Assembly (NCBI RefSeq): GCF_002204185.1
Contig: NZ_MXPU01000004.1
Location: forward strand, 248,001-312,000
Direction: 5' to 3'
DNA: 64,000 nucleotides
DNA from: Rhizobium esperanzae
Lineage (GTDB): Bacteria; Pseudomonadota; Alphaproteobacteria; Rhizobiales; Rhizobiaceae
The translations under genes were made by a program, and so were the position numbers. This document shows, one piece after another, positions 1 to 8,214 of this stretch. The notes beneath the pieces are model-generated. The model did no database searches. It was not told the DNA's origin and was given only the letters and a program-made list of their open reading frames with translations. Position 1 is the stretch's first letter. Every line of letters begins with the position of its first letter.

Positions 1-613
1 CGTCAATATCGGCACGTTGTCGACGCAATGGCTCGACGGCATGCAGGCGGCGGCGAAGGCGGCTGCCTCATCAGGCAAACCCTGGGTGCTCGATCCGGTG
101 GCGCATTATGCGACAGCCTTTCGCCGCCAAGCGGTTGCCGACCTGCTGGCGCTCAAGCCCACGATCATCCGCGGCAATGCCTCCGAGATCATCGCGCTTG
201 CCGGCGGGGAGAGCCGCGGCCAGGGCGTCGACAGCCGCGATCCGGTCGAGCAGGCGGAGGATTCGGCCCGTCGGCTCGCGGAGCGGCAGCAGGCAATCGT
301 CGCCGTCACCGGCGCCGTCGATTTCGTGACCGATGGCGCGAGGGCGGTCCGCATCAAGGGCGGATCGGTGCTGATGCCGCAGGTCACCGCGCTCGGCTGC
401 TCGCTCACCTGCCTGGTCGGCGCCTTCGCCGCCACCGCGCCCGAGGATCTGTTCGGCGCGACCGTCGCAGCGCTCGTAACCTTTGCCGTCGCCGGCGAAG
501 ATGCCGCACTCGGCGCGGCCGGCCCCGGTTCCTTCGCCTGGCGCTTCCTCGATGCGCTGGCCGCGCTCGACGGCGAAGCGCTGGATGCGAGAGCCAGGGT
601 ATCGATCGCATGA
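1..613 (+). CDS. thiM: Hydroxyethylthiazole kinase ThiM, C-terminal part (5' end outside window)
   Basis: Phosphorylates 4-methyl-5-(2-hydroxyethyl)thiazole for thiamine salvage in the cytoplasm. The frame is open from base 2 and begins V-N-I-G-T-L, the conserved NIGTL strand of ThiM, so the real start lies upstream of the window; the TTG at 17 is internal. Other family landmarks are a VLDPVA segment, an IIRGNASEI segment and the active-site region ALGCSLTCLVGAF. About 203 of the usual ~270 residues are present. The stop overlaps the thiE start in an ATGA, so thiM, thiE and thiD are translationally coupled. Any TPP riboswitch would be outside the window. Confidence 0.93.
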   Translation, partial: VNIGTLSTQWLDGMQAAAKAAASSGKPWVLDPVAHYATAFRRQAVADLLALKPTIIRGNASEIIALAGGESRGQGVDSRDPVEQAEDSARRLAERQQAIVAVTGAVDFVTDGARAVRIKGGSVLMPQVTALGCSLTCLVGAFAATAPEDLFGATVAALVTFAVAGEDAALGAAGPGSFAWRFLDALAALDGEALDARARVSIA

Positions 614-1245
614 AGGCTTTCGACCTTTCGCTCTATCTCGTCCTCGATCCGGATCTCTGCGCCCGGATCGGCATGGTCGAGACCGCCCGGCTTGCCGTTG
701 CCGGCGGCGCGACGATGGTGCAGCTGCGCGACAAACAGGCAGGGACAGCACGCATGATCGAGACCGGCCGCGCCTTGAAACAGGCGCTCGGTGGCACCGG
801 CGCCCGCCTCATCGTCAATGATGACGTCGAGGCGGCGATCGCCATCAGCGCCGATGGCTTGCATATCGGCCAGGAGGACATGGATGCGCGCACGGCTCGG
901 GGGATGATCGGCCCCGACATGATCCTCGGCCTCTCGGTCGAGACCGAGGCGCTCGCGGCTGCCGTCGATCGCGATCTCGTCGATTATACCGGCGTCGGCC
1001 CGGTTTTTGCGACGCCGACCAAGGCCGACCACAAGCAGCCGATCGGCTTTGACGGTCTTGCCAGGCTGGTGCAGGTCTCGCCGGTGCCGTCGGTCGCCAT
1101 CGGCGGGCTGAAGGCGGAGCATGTGGTCAACGTTTTGGCCGCAGGCGCGAGCGGGCTTGCGGTCGTCTCCGCCGTCTGCGGTACGCCGGATCCGCAAGCC
1201 GCAACACGCCGCATTGCCGCAGAAATCCGAAAGGCTCGCGCATGA
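610..1245 (+). CDS. thiE: Thiamine-phosphate synthase ThiE
   Basis: Joins thiazole phosphate and HMP pyrophosphate to give thiamine monophosphate. The 211-residue protein has the family landmarks in order: QLRDK (38-42), IVNDD (68-72), GLHIGQED (83-90), GPVFATPTK (130-138) and the phosphate-binding AIGGL late in the barrel. I chose the ATG at 610, inside the ATGA overlap with thiM; an open frame runs further upstream but has no homology-like content. It sits between the two kinases that supply its substrates, so the operon is a salvage unit. Confidence 0.95.
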   Translation: MKAFDLSLYLVLDPDLCARIGMVETARLAVAGGATMVQLRDKQAGTARMIETGRALKQALGGTGARLIVNDDVEAAIAISADGLHIGQEDMDARTARGMIGPDMILGLSVETEALAAAVDRDLVDYTGVGPVFATPTKADHKQPIGFDGLARLVQVSPVPSVAIGGLKAEHVVNVLAAGASGLAVVSAVCGTPDPQAATRRIAAEIRKARA

Positions 1246-2075
1246 TCCGCAACGTTCTTTCCATCGCCGGCTCAGATCCATCGGGCGGCGCCGGCATCCA
1301 GGCCGATCTCAAGGCCTTCTCCGCCCGCGGCGTCTACGGCATGGCGGTGCTGACCGCGCTGACGGCGCAGAACACGCAAGGGGTCACCGGCGTGCATCTG
1401 GTGCCGCCTGCATTCGTCGCCGACCAGATCGATGCGGTCTTTGCCGATGTGCGGGTCGATGCCGTCAAGATCGGCATGATCGCCAATGCCGCCATCGCCG
1501 AGGCCGTCGCCGCCGCACTTTCTAAAGCTCTGGCCGCAGCAACCGCCAACGGACGCGGCATTCCCGTCGTCCTCGATCCCGTCATGATCGCCAAAGGCGG
1601 GGCCGCCCTGCTCGCACCCGAAGCGGTCGACGTGCTAACCCTCCGGCTGCTGCCACTTGCCACGCTGCTGACGCCGAACCTGCCGGAGGCGGCCGCGCTG
1701 CTGCACCAGCCGGTCGCGACGAGCCGGGCGGAGATGGCGGCGCACGCCGAACAGCTGCGCGCGCTCGGCCCGGCCGCGGTGCTGGTCAAGGGCGGCCATC
1801 TCGACAGCGACGAAAGCCCCGACGTGCTGGCCGCCGCCGACGGGCTGCACTGGTTCGAAGGCCAGCGGGTGCCGACCAAGAACACGCACGGCACCGGCTG
1901 CACGTTGTCGAGCGCGCTGGCGGCCGAGCTTGCCAAGGGCGCCCCGGCGCGGCACGCCGTTTCGATCACCAAGGATTATCTTGCCGCCGCGGTCGCCGCC
2001 GCCGGACACCTTACCGTCGGCTCAGGCCACGGTCCGGTGCAGCATTTTCATGCGCTTTGGAAAAACGGAGCATAA
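1242..2075 (+). CDS. thiD: Hydroxymethylpyrimidine / phosphomethylpyrimidine kinase ThiD
   Basis: Phosphorylates HMP and HMP-P to HMP-PP, the pyrimidine partner of ThiE. At 277 residues it has normal length. The N-terminal SIAGSDPSGGAGIQADLK motif (7-24) is diagnostic, and the C-terminal NTHGTGCTLSSALAA segment carries the anion hole and catalytic cysteine of the ribokinase fold. The start overlaps thiE by ATGA. It is the last gene of the operon and is followed after 29 bases by a strong terminator. Confidence 0.95.
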   Translation: MIRNVLSIAGSDPSGGAGIQADLKAFSARGVYGMAVLTALTAQNTQGVTGVHLVPPAFVADQIDAVFADVRVDAVKIGMIANAAIAEAVAAALSKALAAATANGRGIPVVLDPVMIAKGGAALLAPEAVDVLTLRLLPLATLLTPNLPEAAALLHQPVATSRAEMAAHAEQLRALGPAAVLVKGGHLDSDESPDVLAAADGLHWFEGQRVPTKNTHGTGCTLSSALAAELAKGAPARHAVSITKDYLAAAVAAAGHLTVGSGHGPVQHFHALWKNGA

Positions 2076-2104
2076 GCGCGCAGATTGACGAACATCTCGC
2101 CTCG

Positions 2105-2132
2105 AACGGCCCGGGTCTCCCCGGGCCGTTTT
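2105..2132 (+). terminator. Intrinsic terminator of the thi operon
   Basis: An 11-bp perfect stem (2105-2115 with 2120-2130, arm AACGGCCCGGG) closes a 4-base loop and is followed by a short T run. It lies 29 bases after the thiD stop. Confidence 0.85.
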
Positions 2133-2205
2133 CGCCTGTGCAGCCACCCTGCATTGAGAGGGCAGCCAAAGCGGCTGCATCACCGACGACGATTGAAAAT
2201 CCCTG

Positions 2206-2236
2206 TTGACAAGCCCGGCGAGATGGCCAAGTCTAT
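2206..2236 (+). promoter_or_regulatory. Possible sigma-70 promoter before the GNAT gene
   Basis: TTGACA at 2206-2211 is a perfect -35. The best -10 candidate, GTCTAT at 2231-2236, is weak and sits at a 19-base spacing. The palindrome at 2255-2272 would lie just downstream of the start point. Confidence 0.35.
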
Positions 2237-2254
2237 GACATAAGAGGGATATAT

Positions 2255-2272
2255 ATTCCGTAACTACGGAAT
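2255..2272. promoter_or_regulatory. Perfect palindrome, candidate operator
   Basis: ATTCCGTA and TACGGAAT form perfect 8-bp arms around a 2-base centre. The site lies between the possible promoter at 2206 and the Shine-Dalgarno of the GNAT gene, the usual place for a repressor to act. No regulator gene is adjacent, so the protein that binds it is unknown. Confidence 0.5.
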
Positions 2273-2289
2273 GACAGGAGGAATGTCGG

Positions 2290-2769
2290 GTGCCAGACCT
2301 GCTTGTGAGCCTGTATTCCGCGAAGCTTGCCGCGCTGAAACAGAGAGCCGATAACGTGGGCGTCGCCATCCGCCCGGCCCTCCCCCCGGAACTACATCTC
2401 GTCGTCAGCTGGGTTCGCAAACACTTCAGCGAGAACTGGGCAAGCGAGGTCTCGGTCGCCTTCTCCCGTCAGCCCGTCGCCTGCCTGATCGCCATCGAAC
2501 ACGGAACGCTTCAAGGCTTTGCCTGCTACGACACGACGGCACGCGGCTTCTTCGGCCCGACCGGCGTTGACCCGCAAGCGCGTGGCAAGGGCATCGGGCT
2601 CGCGCTGTTTTCCGCCTGCCTTCAGACGATGAAGGCCCTCGGCCATGCCTATGCCTTCATCGGCGATGCCGGCCCCGTCGATTTCTACACCCGAACCGCA
2701 GGCGCCATCACTATACCCGCCCCCGACAAGGGCATTTACGAAGGCATGCTGAGAAGCATGCCGAAATGA
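2290..2769 (+). CDS. GNAT-family N-acetyltransferase
   Basis: Predicted acetyl-CoA dependent acetyltransferase of 159 residues, cytosolic. Motif A of the fold is clear: GVDPQARGKGIGLALF (about 92-107), with the R-G-K-G-I-G pyrophosphate loop. The substrate cannot be read from sequence. The start is GTG at 2290, preceded at 8-9 bases by AGGAGG; the ATG at 2283 is in another frame. It is separated by 24 bases from nagZ and likely co-transcribed, so an amino sugar or a peptide from wall turnover is a reasonable guess for its substrate, but only a guess. Confidence 0.85.
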   Translation: MPDLLVSLYSAKLAALKQRADNVGVAIRPALPPELHLVVSWVRKHFSENWASEVSVAFSRQPVACLIAIEHGTLQGFACYDTTARGFFGPTGVDPQARGKGIGLALFSACLQTMKALGHAYAFIGDAGPVDFYTRTAGAITIPAPDKGIYEGMLRSMPK

Positions 2770-2793
2770 CCATCCGATCCCGGAGCACTAGAC

Positions 2794-3810
2794 TTGTCCT
2801 CGACCCCGCTCGCCCTTTTTGTTGGCCTTCCCAATCCGGTTCTTTCGGATGATGAATTCGCGATGTTTCGCGAGACCAATCCGCTCGGCCTCTTCGTCGG
2901 CCGGCGCAATCAGCGCGAGCCGGAGCAGACCAAGCGGCTGATCGCACGCTTCCGTGAAGCCGTCGGCCGCGACGACGCCCCGGTCTTCACCGACCAGGAG
3001 GGCGGGCGCGTCCAGCACCTCGATGCGGGCCCCTGGCCGCTCTTCCGCAGCTTCGGCCAGTTCGCCGAACTGGCGCGCCGCGATTTCGAGCTCGGCAAAA
3101 AAGCATTGCGCCTTTCCTCCCAGGCAATGGGCGCGATGATGACGGAACTCGGCCTTTCCAGCGGCTGCTCGCCCGTTCTCGACCTCGTCTTCGAGACAAC
3201 GAGCGCGGTTATCGGCGCCCGATCCTTCGGATCCGATCCCGATGTCATTGCCGCCCTCGGCCGCGAGGTGGTCGACGGCCTGCTGGAGACCGGCAATATG
3301 CCTGTGATGAAGCATATCCCTGGGCATGGCCGCGCGACGCTCGACTCCCACAAAGAGCGTCCGGTCGTCGATGCCAGCCGCGAGACGCTCATCGCTACCG
3401 ATTTCAAACCCTTCGTCGCGCTGAAGGACACGGCGATGGTCGCCCACGTCGTCTATTCGGCCTACGACAGGGAATCGCCGGCCTCCGTCTCCCCGATCAT
3501 GCACGACCTCATCCGCAAAGACTTGGGTTACGAGGGCGTGCTGATCTCCGACTGCATCTTCATGGAATCGCTTTCCGGGTCCCTGCCGGAACGCGTCAAA
3601 CATGTGCTCGACGCCGGCTTCGACATCGCGCTCCATAGCCATGGCGACATCAGGGAAAGCGAAGCAGCCGCCAAGGCGGCGCGCCCGTTGACCGACGCCG
3701 CACTGCAGCGGATCGCCGCCGGCAAGGCCCGTCTCGGCAATCTCAAGATCGACTATCGGGCCGCCCATGCCGAGGTCGAAGACATATTTGCAAGCGCGCT
3801 GGCCTCCTAA
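2794..3810 (+). CDS. nagZ: Beta-N-acetylhexosaminidase, GH3 family (NagZ type)
   Basis: Hydrolyses terminal beta-linked N-acetylglucosamine, classically from anhydro-muropeptides in cytosolic peptidoglycan recycling. The 338-residue protein has no signal peptide. Diagnostic sites: DQEGGRV (67-73), KHIPGHG (173-179), the Asp184/His186 acid-base dyad typical of NagZ, and the nucleophile region ISDCIFMES with Asp253. The usual SDDL is SDC here, but the nucleophile position is kept. The start is TTG at 2794 with GGAG about 8 bases upstream; the next in-frame ATG would remove 22 conserved residues. It is followed after 43 bases by an oligosaccharide/peptide-type ABC system, which suggests a role with imported amino-sugar oligomers as well as recycling. 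Confidence 0.88.
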   Translation: MSSTPLALFVGLPNPVLSDDEFAMFRETNPLGLFVGRRNQREPEQTKRLIARFREAVGRDDAPVFTDQEGGRVQHLDAGPWPLFRSFGQFAELARRDFELGKKALRLSSQAMGAMMTELGLSSGCSPVLDLVFETTSAVIGARSFGSDPDVIAALGREVVDGLLETGNMPVMKHIPGHGRATLDSHKERPVVDASRETLIATDFKPFVALKDTAMVAHVVYSAYDRESPASVSPIMHDLIRKDLGYEGVLISDCIFMESLSGSLPERVKHVLDAGFDIALHSHGDIRESEAAAKAARPLTDAALQRIAAGKARLGNLKIDYRAAHAEVEDIFASALAS

Positions 3811-3853
3811 CCGGCGCGCCATCTCTCACCGTATAAAAGAAGGGGAATAAAAC

Positions 3854-5500
3854 ATGAAAAAATATCTTCTTGCCGTCGCCACGCTGACGCTGCTTTCGAG
3901 CTCTGCCATGGCGCAAACGATCCTGACGGCCAATATCGAACCGGCGACGACCTGGGTTCGCAACTTCAACCCGTTCAACCAGACCTCGGCGCGCCAGTCG
4001 ACGCTCGATTTCATCTATGAACCGCTTGTTATTTTCAATCGCTTCGACAGCAACAAGCCGGTCTATCGCCTGGCCGAAAGCTTCAAGCTGTCCGACGACC
4101 TGAAGAGCATCGAGTTCAAGCTGCGCCCCGACCTGAAATGGTCGGACGGCAAGCCGCTGACCTCAGCCGACGTCACCTTCACCTATGCCTACCTGAAGAA
4201 ATTCCCGGCGCTCGACTTCGTCAGCATCTGGACCTTCGTTACCGACGTCAACGCCGTCGACGCCCAGACCGTGCGCTTCACGCTCGCCAATCCGAGCTCG
4301 CTTGCCGCCGAGCAGATCTCGCAGCTGCCGATCGTTCCCGAACATGTCTGGAAGGACGTCGCCGATCCGGTCACCTTCGCCAACGAGAACCCGGTCGGCA
4401 GCGGCCCGTTGACCGAGGTTCCGCGTTTCACCGGCCAGACCTACGATCAGTGCCGCAACCCGAACTATTGGGACAACGCCCACCTGAAGGTCGATTGCAT
4501 CCGTTTCCCGCAGCTTGCCGACAACAACCAGATCCTGACGGCAACGGCCGACGGCACGCTCGACTGGGGCGTCTCCTTCATTCCCGATATCGACAATGTC
4601 TATGTCTCCAAGGACCCGGCGCATTTCCACTACTGGTATTCGCCGAGCAGCATGGTCGCCTTCCTGTTCAATCTGGAAACGGCGAACGAAAACAACAAAA
4701 AGGCCTTCAACGACGTTAAATTCCGCCGCGCCGTGTCGATGGCGCTCGACCGCAAGACGATGATCGACGTCGCCGGCTACGGCTATCCGACGCTGAACGA
4801 AGATCCCGGCCTGATGGGCGAGCTTTACAAAAGCTGGGCGGACCCATCCGTCAAGGCCGACTTCGGCAAGTTCGCAACCTATGACGCCGATGCCGCCAAG
4901 GCGCTGCTCGACGAGGCCGGCTACAAGGACAAGGACGGCGATGGCTTCCGCGACAATCCCGACGGCAGCAAGATCGCCTTCTCGATCATCGTCCCGAACT
5001 CCTGGACGGACTGGGTCGACACCGTCAACATCGCCGTCGAAGGCATGCAGGCGGTCGGCATCGACGCCAAGATCGAAACGCCGGAGGAAGCCGTCTGGAC
5101 AGGCAACCTCATCAACGGCAGCTTCGATGCGGCGATCAACAGCCTGCCGGCCTCGGCCTCGCCCTATTATCCCTACAAGCGCGCCTTCAGTGCCTCGGAG
5201 AAGGGCAAGACCCGCTTCACCGCGCAGCGCTGGTTCAATCCCGATGTCGAGAAGCTCGTCGTCGAATTCACCCATACCGCCGACCTCGCCCAGCAGAAGG
5301 ACGCGATGAACAAGGCGCAGCGCATCGTCGCCGAAAACATGCCTGTCATTCCGGTGTTCAACAATCCGAACTGGTACCAGTACAACACCAAGCGTTTCAC
5401 CGGCTGGTCGACCAAGGAAAATCCCTTCGTCAATCCGTCGATCTCGCGCACCAATTCGGCGCGCCTCTTGAACCTCCTGGCCCTGGAACCGGTCAAGTAA
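3854..5500 (+). CDS. ABC transporter solute-binding protein, family 5 (oligosaccharide/oligopeptide type)
   Basis: Periplasmic receptor of 548 residues with a signal peptide (about 1-20, ending AMA before QT). The body has the family-5 layout: an early F-N-P-F segment, LKWSDGKPLTSADVTFTY, a V-G-S-G-P-L turn, and the C-terminal IPVFNNPNWYQ region. Oppositely to classical DppA, the overall feel (TANIEPATTWVRNFNPF, FIYEPLVIFN) is that of the cellobiose/chitin-oligosaccharide binding branch, but I cannot compute a tree. Position directly after nagZ supports a beta-linked GlcNAc oligomer or muropeptide as ligand. An AAGGGG Shine-Dalgarno precedes the ATG. Confidence 0.85.
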   Translation: MKKYLLAVATLTLLSSSAMAQTILTANIEPATTWVRNFNPFNQTSARQSTLDFIYEPLVIFNRFDSNKPVYRLAESFKLSDDLKSIEFKLRPDLKWSDGKPLTSADVTFTYAYLKKFPALDFVSIWTFVTDVNAVDAQTVRFTLANPSSLAAEQISQLPIVPEHVWKDVADPVTFANENPVGSGPLTEVPRFTGQTYDQCRNPNYWDNAHLKVDCIRFPQLADNNQILTATADGTLDWGVSFIPDIDNVYVSKDPAHFHYWYSPSSMVAFLFNLETANENNKKAFNDVKFRRAVSMALDRKTMIDVAGYGYPTLNEDPGLMGELYKSWADPSVKADFGKFATYDADAAKALLDEAGYKDKDGDGFRDNPDGSKIAFSIIVPNSWTDWVDTVNIAVEGMQAVGIDAKIETPEEAVWTGNLINGSFDAAINSLPASASPYYPYKRAFSASEKGKTRFTAQRWFNPDVEKLVVEFTHTADLAQQKDAMNKAQRIVAENMPVIPVFNNPNWYQYNTKRFTGWSTKENPFVNPSISRTNSARLLNLLALEPVK

Positions 5501-5556
5501 TCATCATGGTTTTCGGGGGCGGTGTCGAACGCCGCTCCCGCCACGACGGAGTTTCC

Positions 5557-6534
5557 ATGGCTTTTCTGCTTCGCCGTCTCGTCTTCTATATGGCGGCCTT
5601 CATCGCGGCAGCGACGATCAATTTCTTCCTGCCCCGGCTGATGCCGGGCGATCCCGTGCAGATCATGTTCTCGAGCGCCGGCGCCGAATTGCCGCCGGAA
5701 AGCCTGCAGGCGCTGAAGCTCACCTTCGGCTTCGTCGACGGTCCGCTGTGGCAGCAATATCTCACCTATCTCGGCAGCATCTTCACCGGCGATCTCGGCC
5801 GCTCGATCAAATATTTTCCGTTGCCGGTCACCTCGGTGCTCGGCCATGCCCTCGTCTGGACCGTCGGCCTGATGGGAACGGCGACGACCGTCAGCTTCGC
5901 GCTCGGCACCTTCCTCGGCATCGTCGCCGCCTGGCGGCGCGGCAGCAGGTTCGATGTCGTCGTCTCCGTCGGCGCGATTTTTGCGACCTCGGTGCCGGCC
6001 GTTGTCACCTCGCTGATCGTGCTCTTCATCTTCGGTTTCACGCTCGGCTGGTTCCCGAACGGCTATGCCGCCGATCCCTCGCTCGATCCGGCCTTCAGCC
6101 TGCAGTATCTCGGCAGCGTCGCCTATCACGGCATCCTGCCGATGGTGACACTCTGCACCGTGCTGATCGGCGGCTTCACCGTCACCATGCGCAACAACAT
6201 GATCAACCTGGTCGGCGAGGATTATATCGTCATGGCCCGCGCCAAGGGCCTGTCCGACCGTCATGTGATGCTCTGGTATGCGGCGCGCAACGCCCTGTTG
6301 CCGACCGTCTCCAGCCTCGCCATCGCCATCGGCACCATCCTCGGCGGCTCGTTGGTGACGGAGGTCGTCTATAATTATCCCGGCCTCGGCAATATTCTCT
6401 ACCAGGCGATCCTCGCCCGCGATTACCCGGTCATCCAGGGCCAGCTGCTGATCATGACCGCGACCATGCTGATCGCCAATTTCATCGTCGACGTCAGCTA
6501 TGTCATGCTCGACCCGCGGCTGAAGGGAGCGTGA
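5557..6534 (+). CDS. ABC transporter permease, DppB/OppB type
   Basis: Inner-membrane permease of 325 residues with about six transmembrane segments. The cytoplasmic coupling loop ARAKGLSDRHVMLWYAARNALLP is the EAA motif of this family, and the N-terminus (MAFLLRRLVFYMAAF, then LPRLMPGDP) is typical of DppB-like subunits. The open frame reaches back to 5506, but ATG 5557 is preceded by GACGGAG and begins exactly at the conserved N-terminus. The next permease follows after one base. Confidence 0.9.
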   Translation: MAFLLRRLVFYMAAFIAAATINFFLPRLMPGDPVQIMFSSAGAELPPESLQALKLTFGFVDGPLWQQYLTYLGSIFTGDLGRSIKYFPLPVTSVLGHALVWTVGLMGTATTVSFALGTFLGIVAAWRRGSRFDVVVSVGAIFATSVPAVVTSLIVLFIFGFTLGWFPNGYAADPSLDPAFSLQYLGSVAYHGILPMVTLCTVLIGGFTVTMRNNMINLVGEDYIVMARAKGLSDRHVMLWYAARNALLPTVSSLAIAIGTILGGSLVTEVVYNYPGLGNILYQAILARDYPVIQGQLLIMTATMLIANFIVDVSYVMLDPRLKGA

Positions 6535-6535
6535 G

Positions 6536-7414
6536 ATGAAGACCCTGCTTCGGAACCGCAAGGCGCTGGTTGGCCTTCTGATCATCGCATTCATCATCAT
6601 GGTCGCGATCGCAGCGCCGCTGCTGACGCAATACGATCCCACCGCCCGCACTGGGCGGCCGCACCAGCCGCCGTCGCTCGACCACATTCTCGGCACCACC
6701 CGCATCGGCCAGGATGTCTTCGCGCGGCTGCTCTACGGCGCCCGCACCTCGCTTGCCGTCGGCTTCGGTGCCGGGCTGCTGATCACCTTCGTCGGCACCG
6801 CGCTCGGCATCGTCGCCGGCTATCGCGGTGGCAAGACGGATGAGGTCATCAGCTTCTTCACCAACATGGTGCTGGTCGTTCCCAACCTGCCGCTGCTGCT
6901 GGTGCTCGCCGCCTTCATCGGCCAGGCAAGCCCGCTCGTCATCGCCCTCATCCTCGGCGCCACCTCCTGGGCCTGGGGCGAGCGTGTTACCCGCGCCGAG
7001 ACGCTCTCGGTCAAGCAGAAGGATTTCGTCAAATCGGCCGAGATGATGGCCGAGCCGCAATGGCGAATCATGACCTTCGAGATCTTCCCCAACGTGATCT
7101 CCATCGTCGGCATCAATTTCATCGGCAGCGTCATCTTCGCGATCATTACCGAGGCGACGCTGGAATTTCTCGGGCTCGGGGATCCCAAGGCAATCTCCTG
7201 GGGCACGATGCTCTACAATGCTCAGAAGGCTTCGGCGCTTTCGGTCGGCGCCTGGTGGGATATTCTCACCCCGTGCTTCGCGCTCGCCTTCCTCGGCATC
7301 GGCATGTCGCTGTTGAATTTCGCCGTCGACGAGATCGCCAATCCGCGGCTGCGCACTGGCAATCACCTGAAGCGCTGGTCGCTGCTCGTTCGCTCCGGGG
7401 AGGGCCGCCTGTGA
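6536..7414 (+). CDS. ABC transporter permease, DppC/OppC type
   Basis: Second permease, 292 residues. It has the DppC-type start (LLRNRKALVGLLIIAFI), the periplasmic GRPHQPPSLDHILGTTRIGQDVFARLLYGAR segment that opens these subunits, about six membrane spans, and an EAA loop around KSAEMMAEPQWRIMTFEIFPN. The C-terminal NFAVDEIANPRLR is standard. Its stop overlaps the GTG start of the first ATPase, so the four transporter genes after the binding protein form one coupled unit. Confidence 0.9.
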   Translation: MKTLLRNRKALVGLLIIAFIIMVAIAAPLLTQYDPTARTGRPHQPPSLDHILGTTRIGQDVFARLLYGARTSLAVGFGAGLLITFVGTALGIVAGYRGGKTDEVISFFTNMVLVVPNLPLLLVLAAFIGQASPLVIALILGATSWAWGERVTRAETLSVKQKDFVKSAEMMAEPQWRIMTFEIFPNVISIVGINFIGSVIFAIITEATLEFLGLGDPKAISWGTMLYNAQKASALSVGAWWDILTPCFALAFLGIGMSLLNFAVDEIANPRLRTGNHLKRWSLLVRSGEGRL

Positions 7415-8214
7415 CGCAGCCGCTACTCTCGGTGAGGAACCTCACCATCGATTATATCGGCGAGGAGAAGGATTTCCGCGCCGTCGACGATGTCAACTTC
7501 GATGTCGCACCCGGAGAGGTCTTCGGTCTTGCCGGCGAATCCGGCTGCGGCAAGAGCACCGTCGCCTTCGCCATCAGCCGCCTTCACAGGCCGCCGGCGC
7601 TGATCCGCAAGGAGAGCCGCATTCTGGTCGATGGCCGCGATGTGCTCGGCCTCGACCGGCAGGCGCTCGCCGCCTTCCGCTGGCGCGAAGTCGCCATGGT
7701 CTTCCAGAGCGCCATGAATTCGCTGAATCCGGTGCTGCGCGTCGAAACCCAGTTTTACGACGTGCTGCGAACCCATAAGAACATGAGCCGCGCGCAAGCC
7801 CGCGAGCGCACCGCCGAGATGCTGAGGCTCGTCGACATTTCACCGGACCGCATGCGCGACTATCCGCACCAGTTTTCCGGCGGCATGCGCCAGCGCATCG
7901 TCATTGCCATCTGCATGGCGCTCGATCCGAAACTGGTCGTCATGGACGAGCCGACGACGGCCCTCGACGTTGTCGTCCAGCGCGAAATCCTCCAGCGCAT
8001 TGACGAGCTGCGTCGCAGCTTCGGCTTCTCCGTTCTGTTCATCACTCACGATCTCGGGCTGATGGTGCAGTTCTGCGATCGCATCGGCATCATGCTCGGG
8101 GGCAGGCTCGTCGAGCAGAACGATGCCGGCGCGATCTACAAGACGCCGCAGCATGACTACACGAAAAAGCTCTGGGCCTCCTTCCCCTCGCTTCATGGAG
8201 GCGTGCTGCTATGA
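7411..8214 (+). CDS. ABC transporter ATPase, DppD/OppD type
   Basis: ATPase subunit of 267 residues. Walker A is GESGCGKST (42-50), Q-loop FQSAMNSLNP (98-107), signature FSGGMRQR (155-162), Walker B LVVMDEP (175-181), followed by the THDLG switch. I chose GTG 7411, in a GTGA overlap with the upstream permease; the frame is open further upstream but only as an artefact inside the permease gene. At 267 residues it lacks most of the long C-terminal oligopeptide-ABC extension found in typical DppD. Confidence 0.92.
   Translation: MTQPLLSVRNLTIDYIGEEKDFRAVDDVNFDVAPGEVFGLAGESGCGKSTVAFAISRLHRPPALIRKESRILVDGRDVLGLDRQALAAFRWREVAMVFQSAMNSLNPVLRVETQFYDVLRTHKNMSRAQARERTAEMLRLVDISPDRMRDYPHQFSGGMRQRIVIAICMALDPKLVVMDEPTTALDVVVQREILQRIDELRRSFGFSVLFITHDLGLMVQFCDRIGIMLGGRLVEQNDAGAIYKTPQHDYTKKLWASFPSLHGGVLL

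Noticed and set aside
106-1281. A 391-codon minus-strand open frame across thiM-thiE
   Set aside because: Antisense shadow of two well-recognised thiamine genes.
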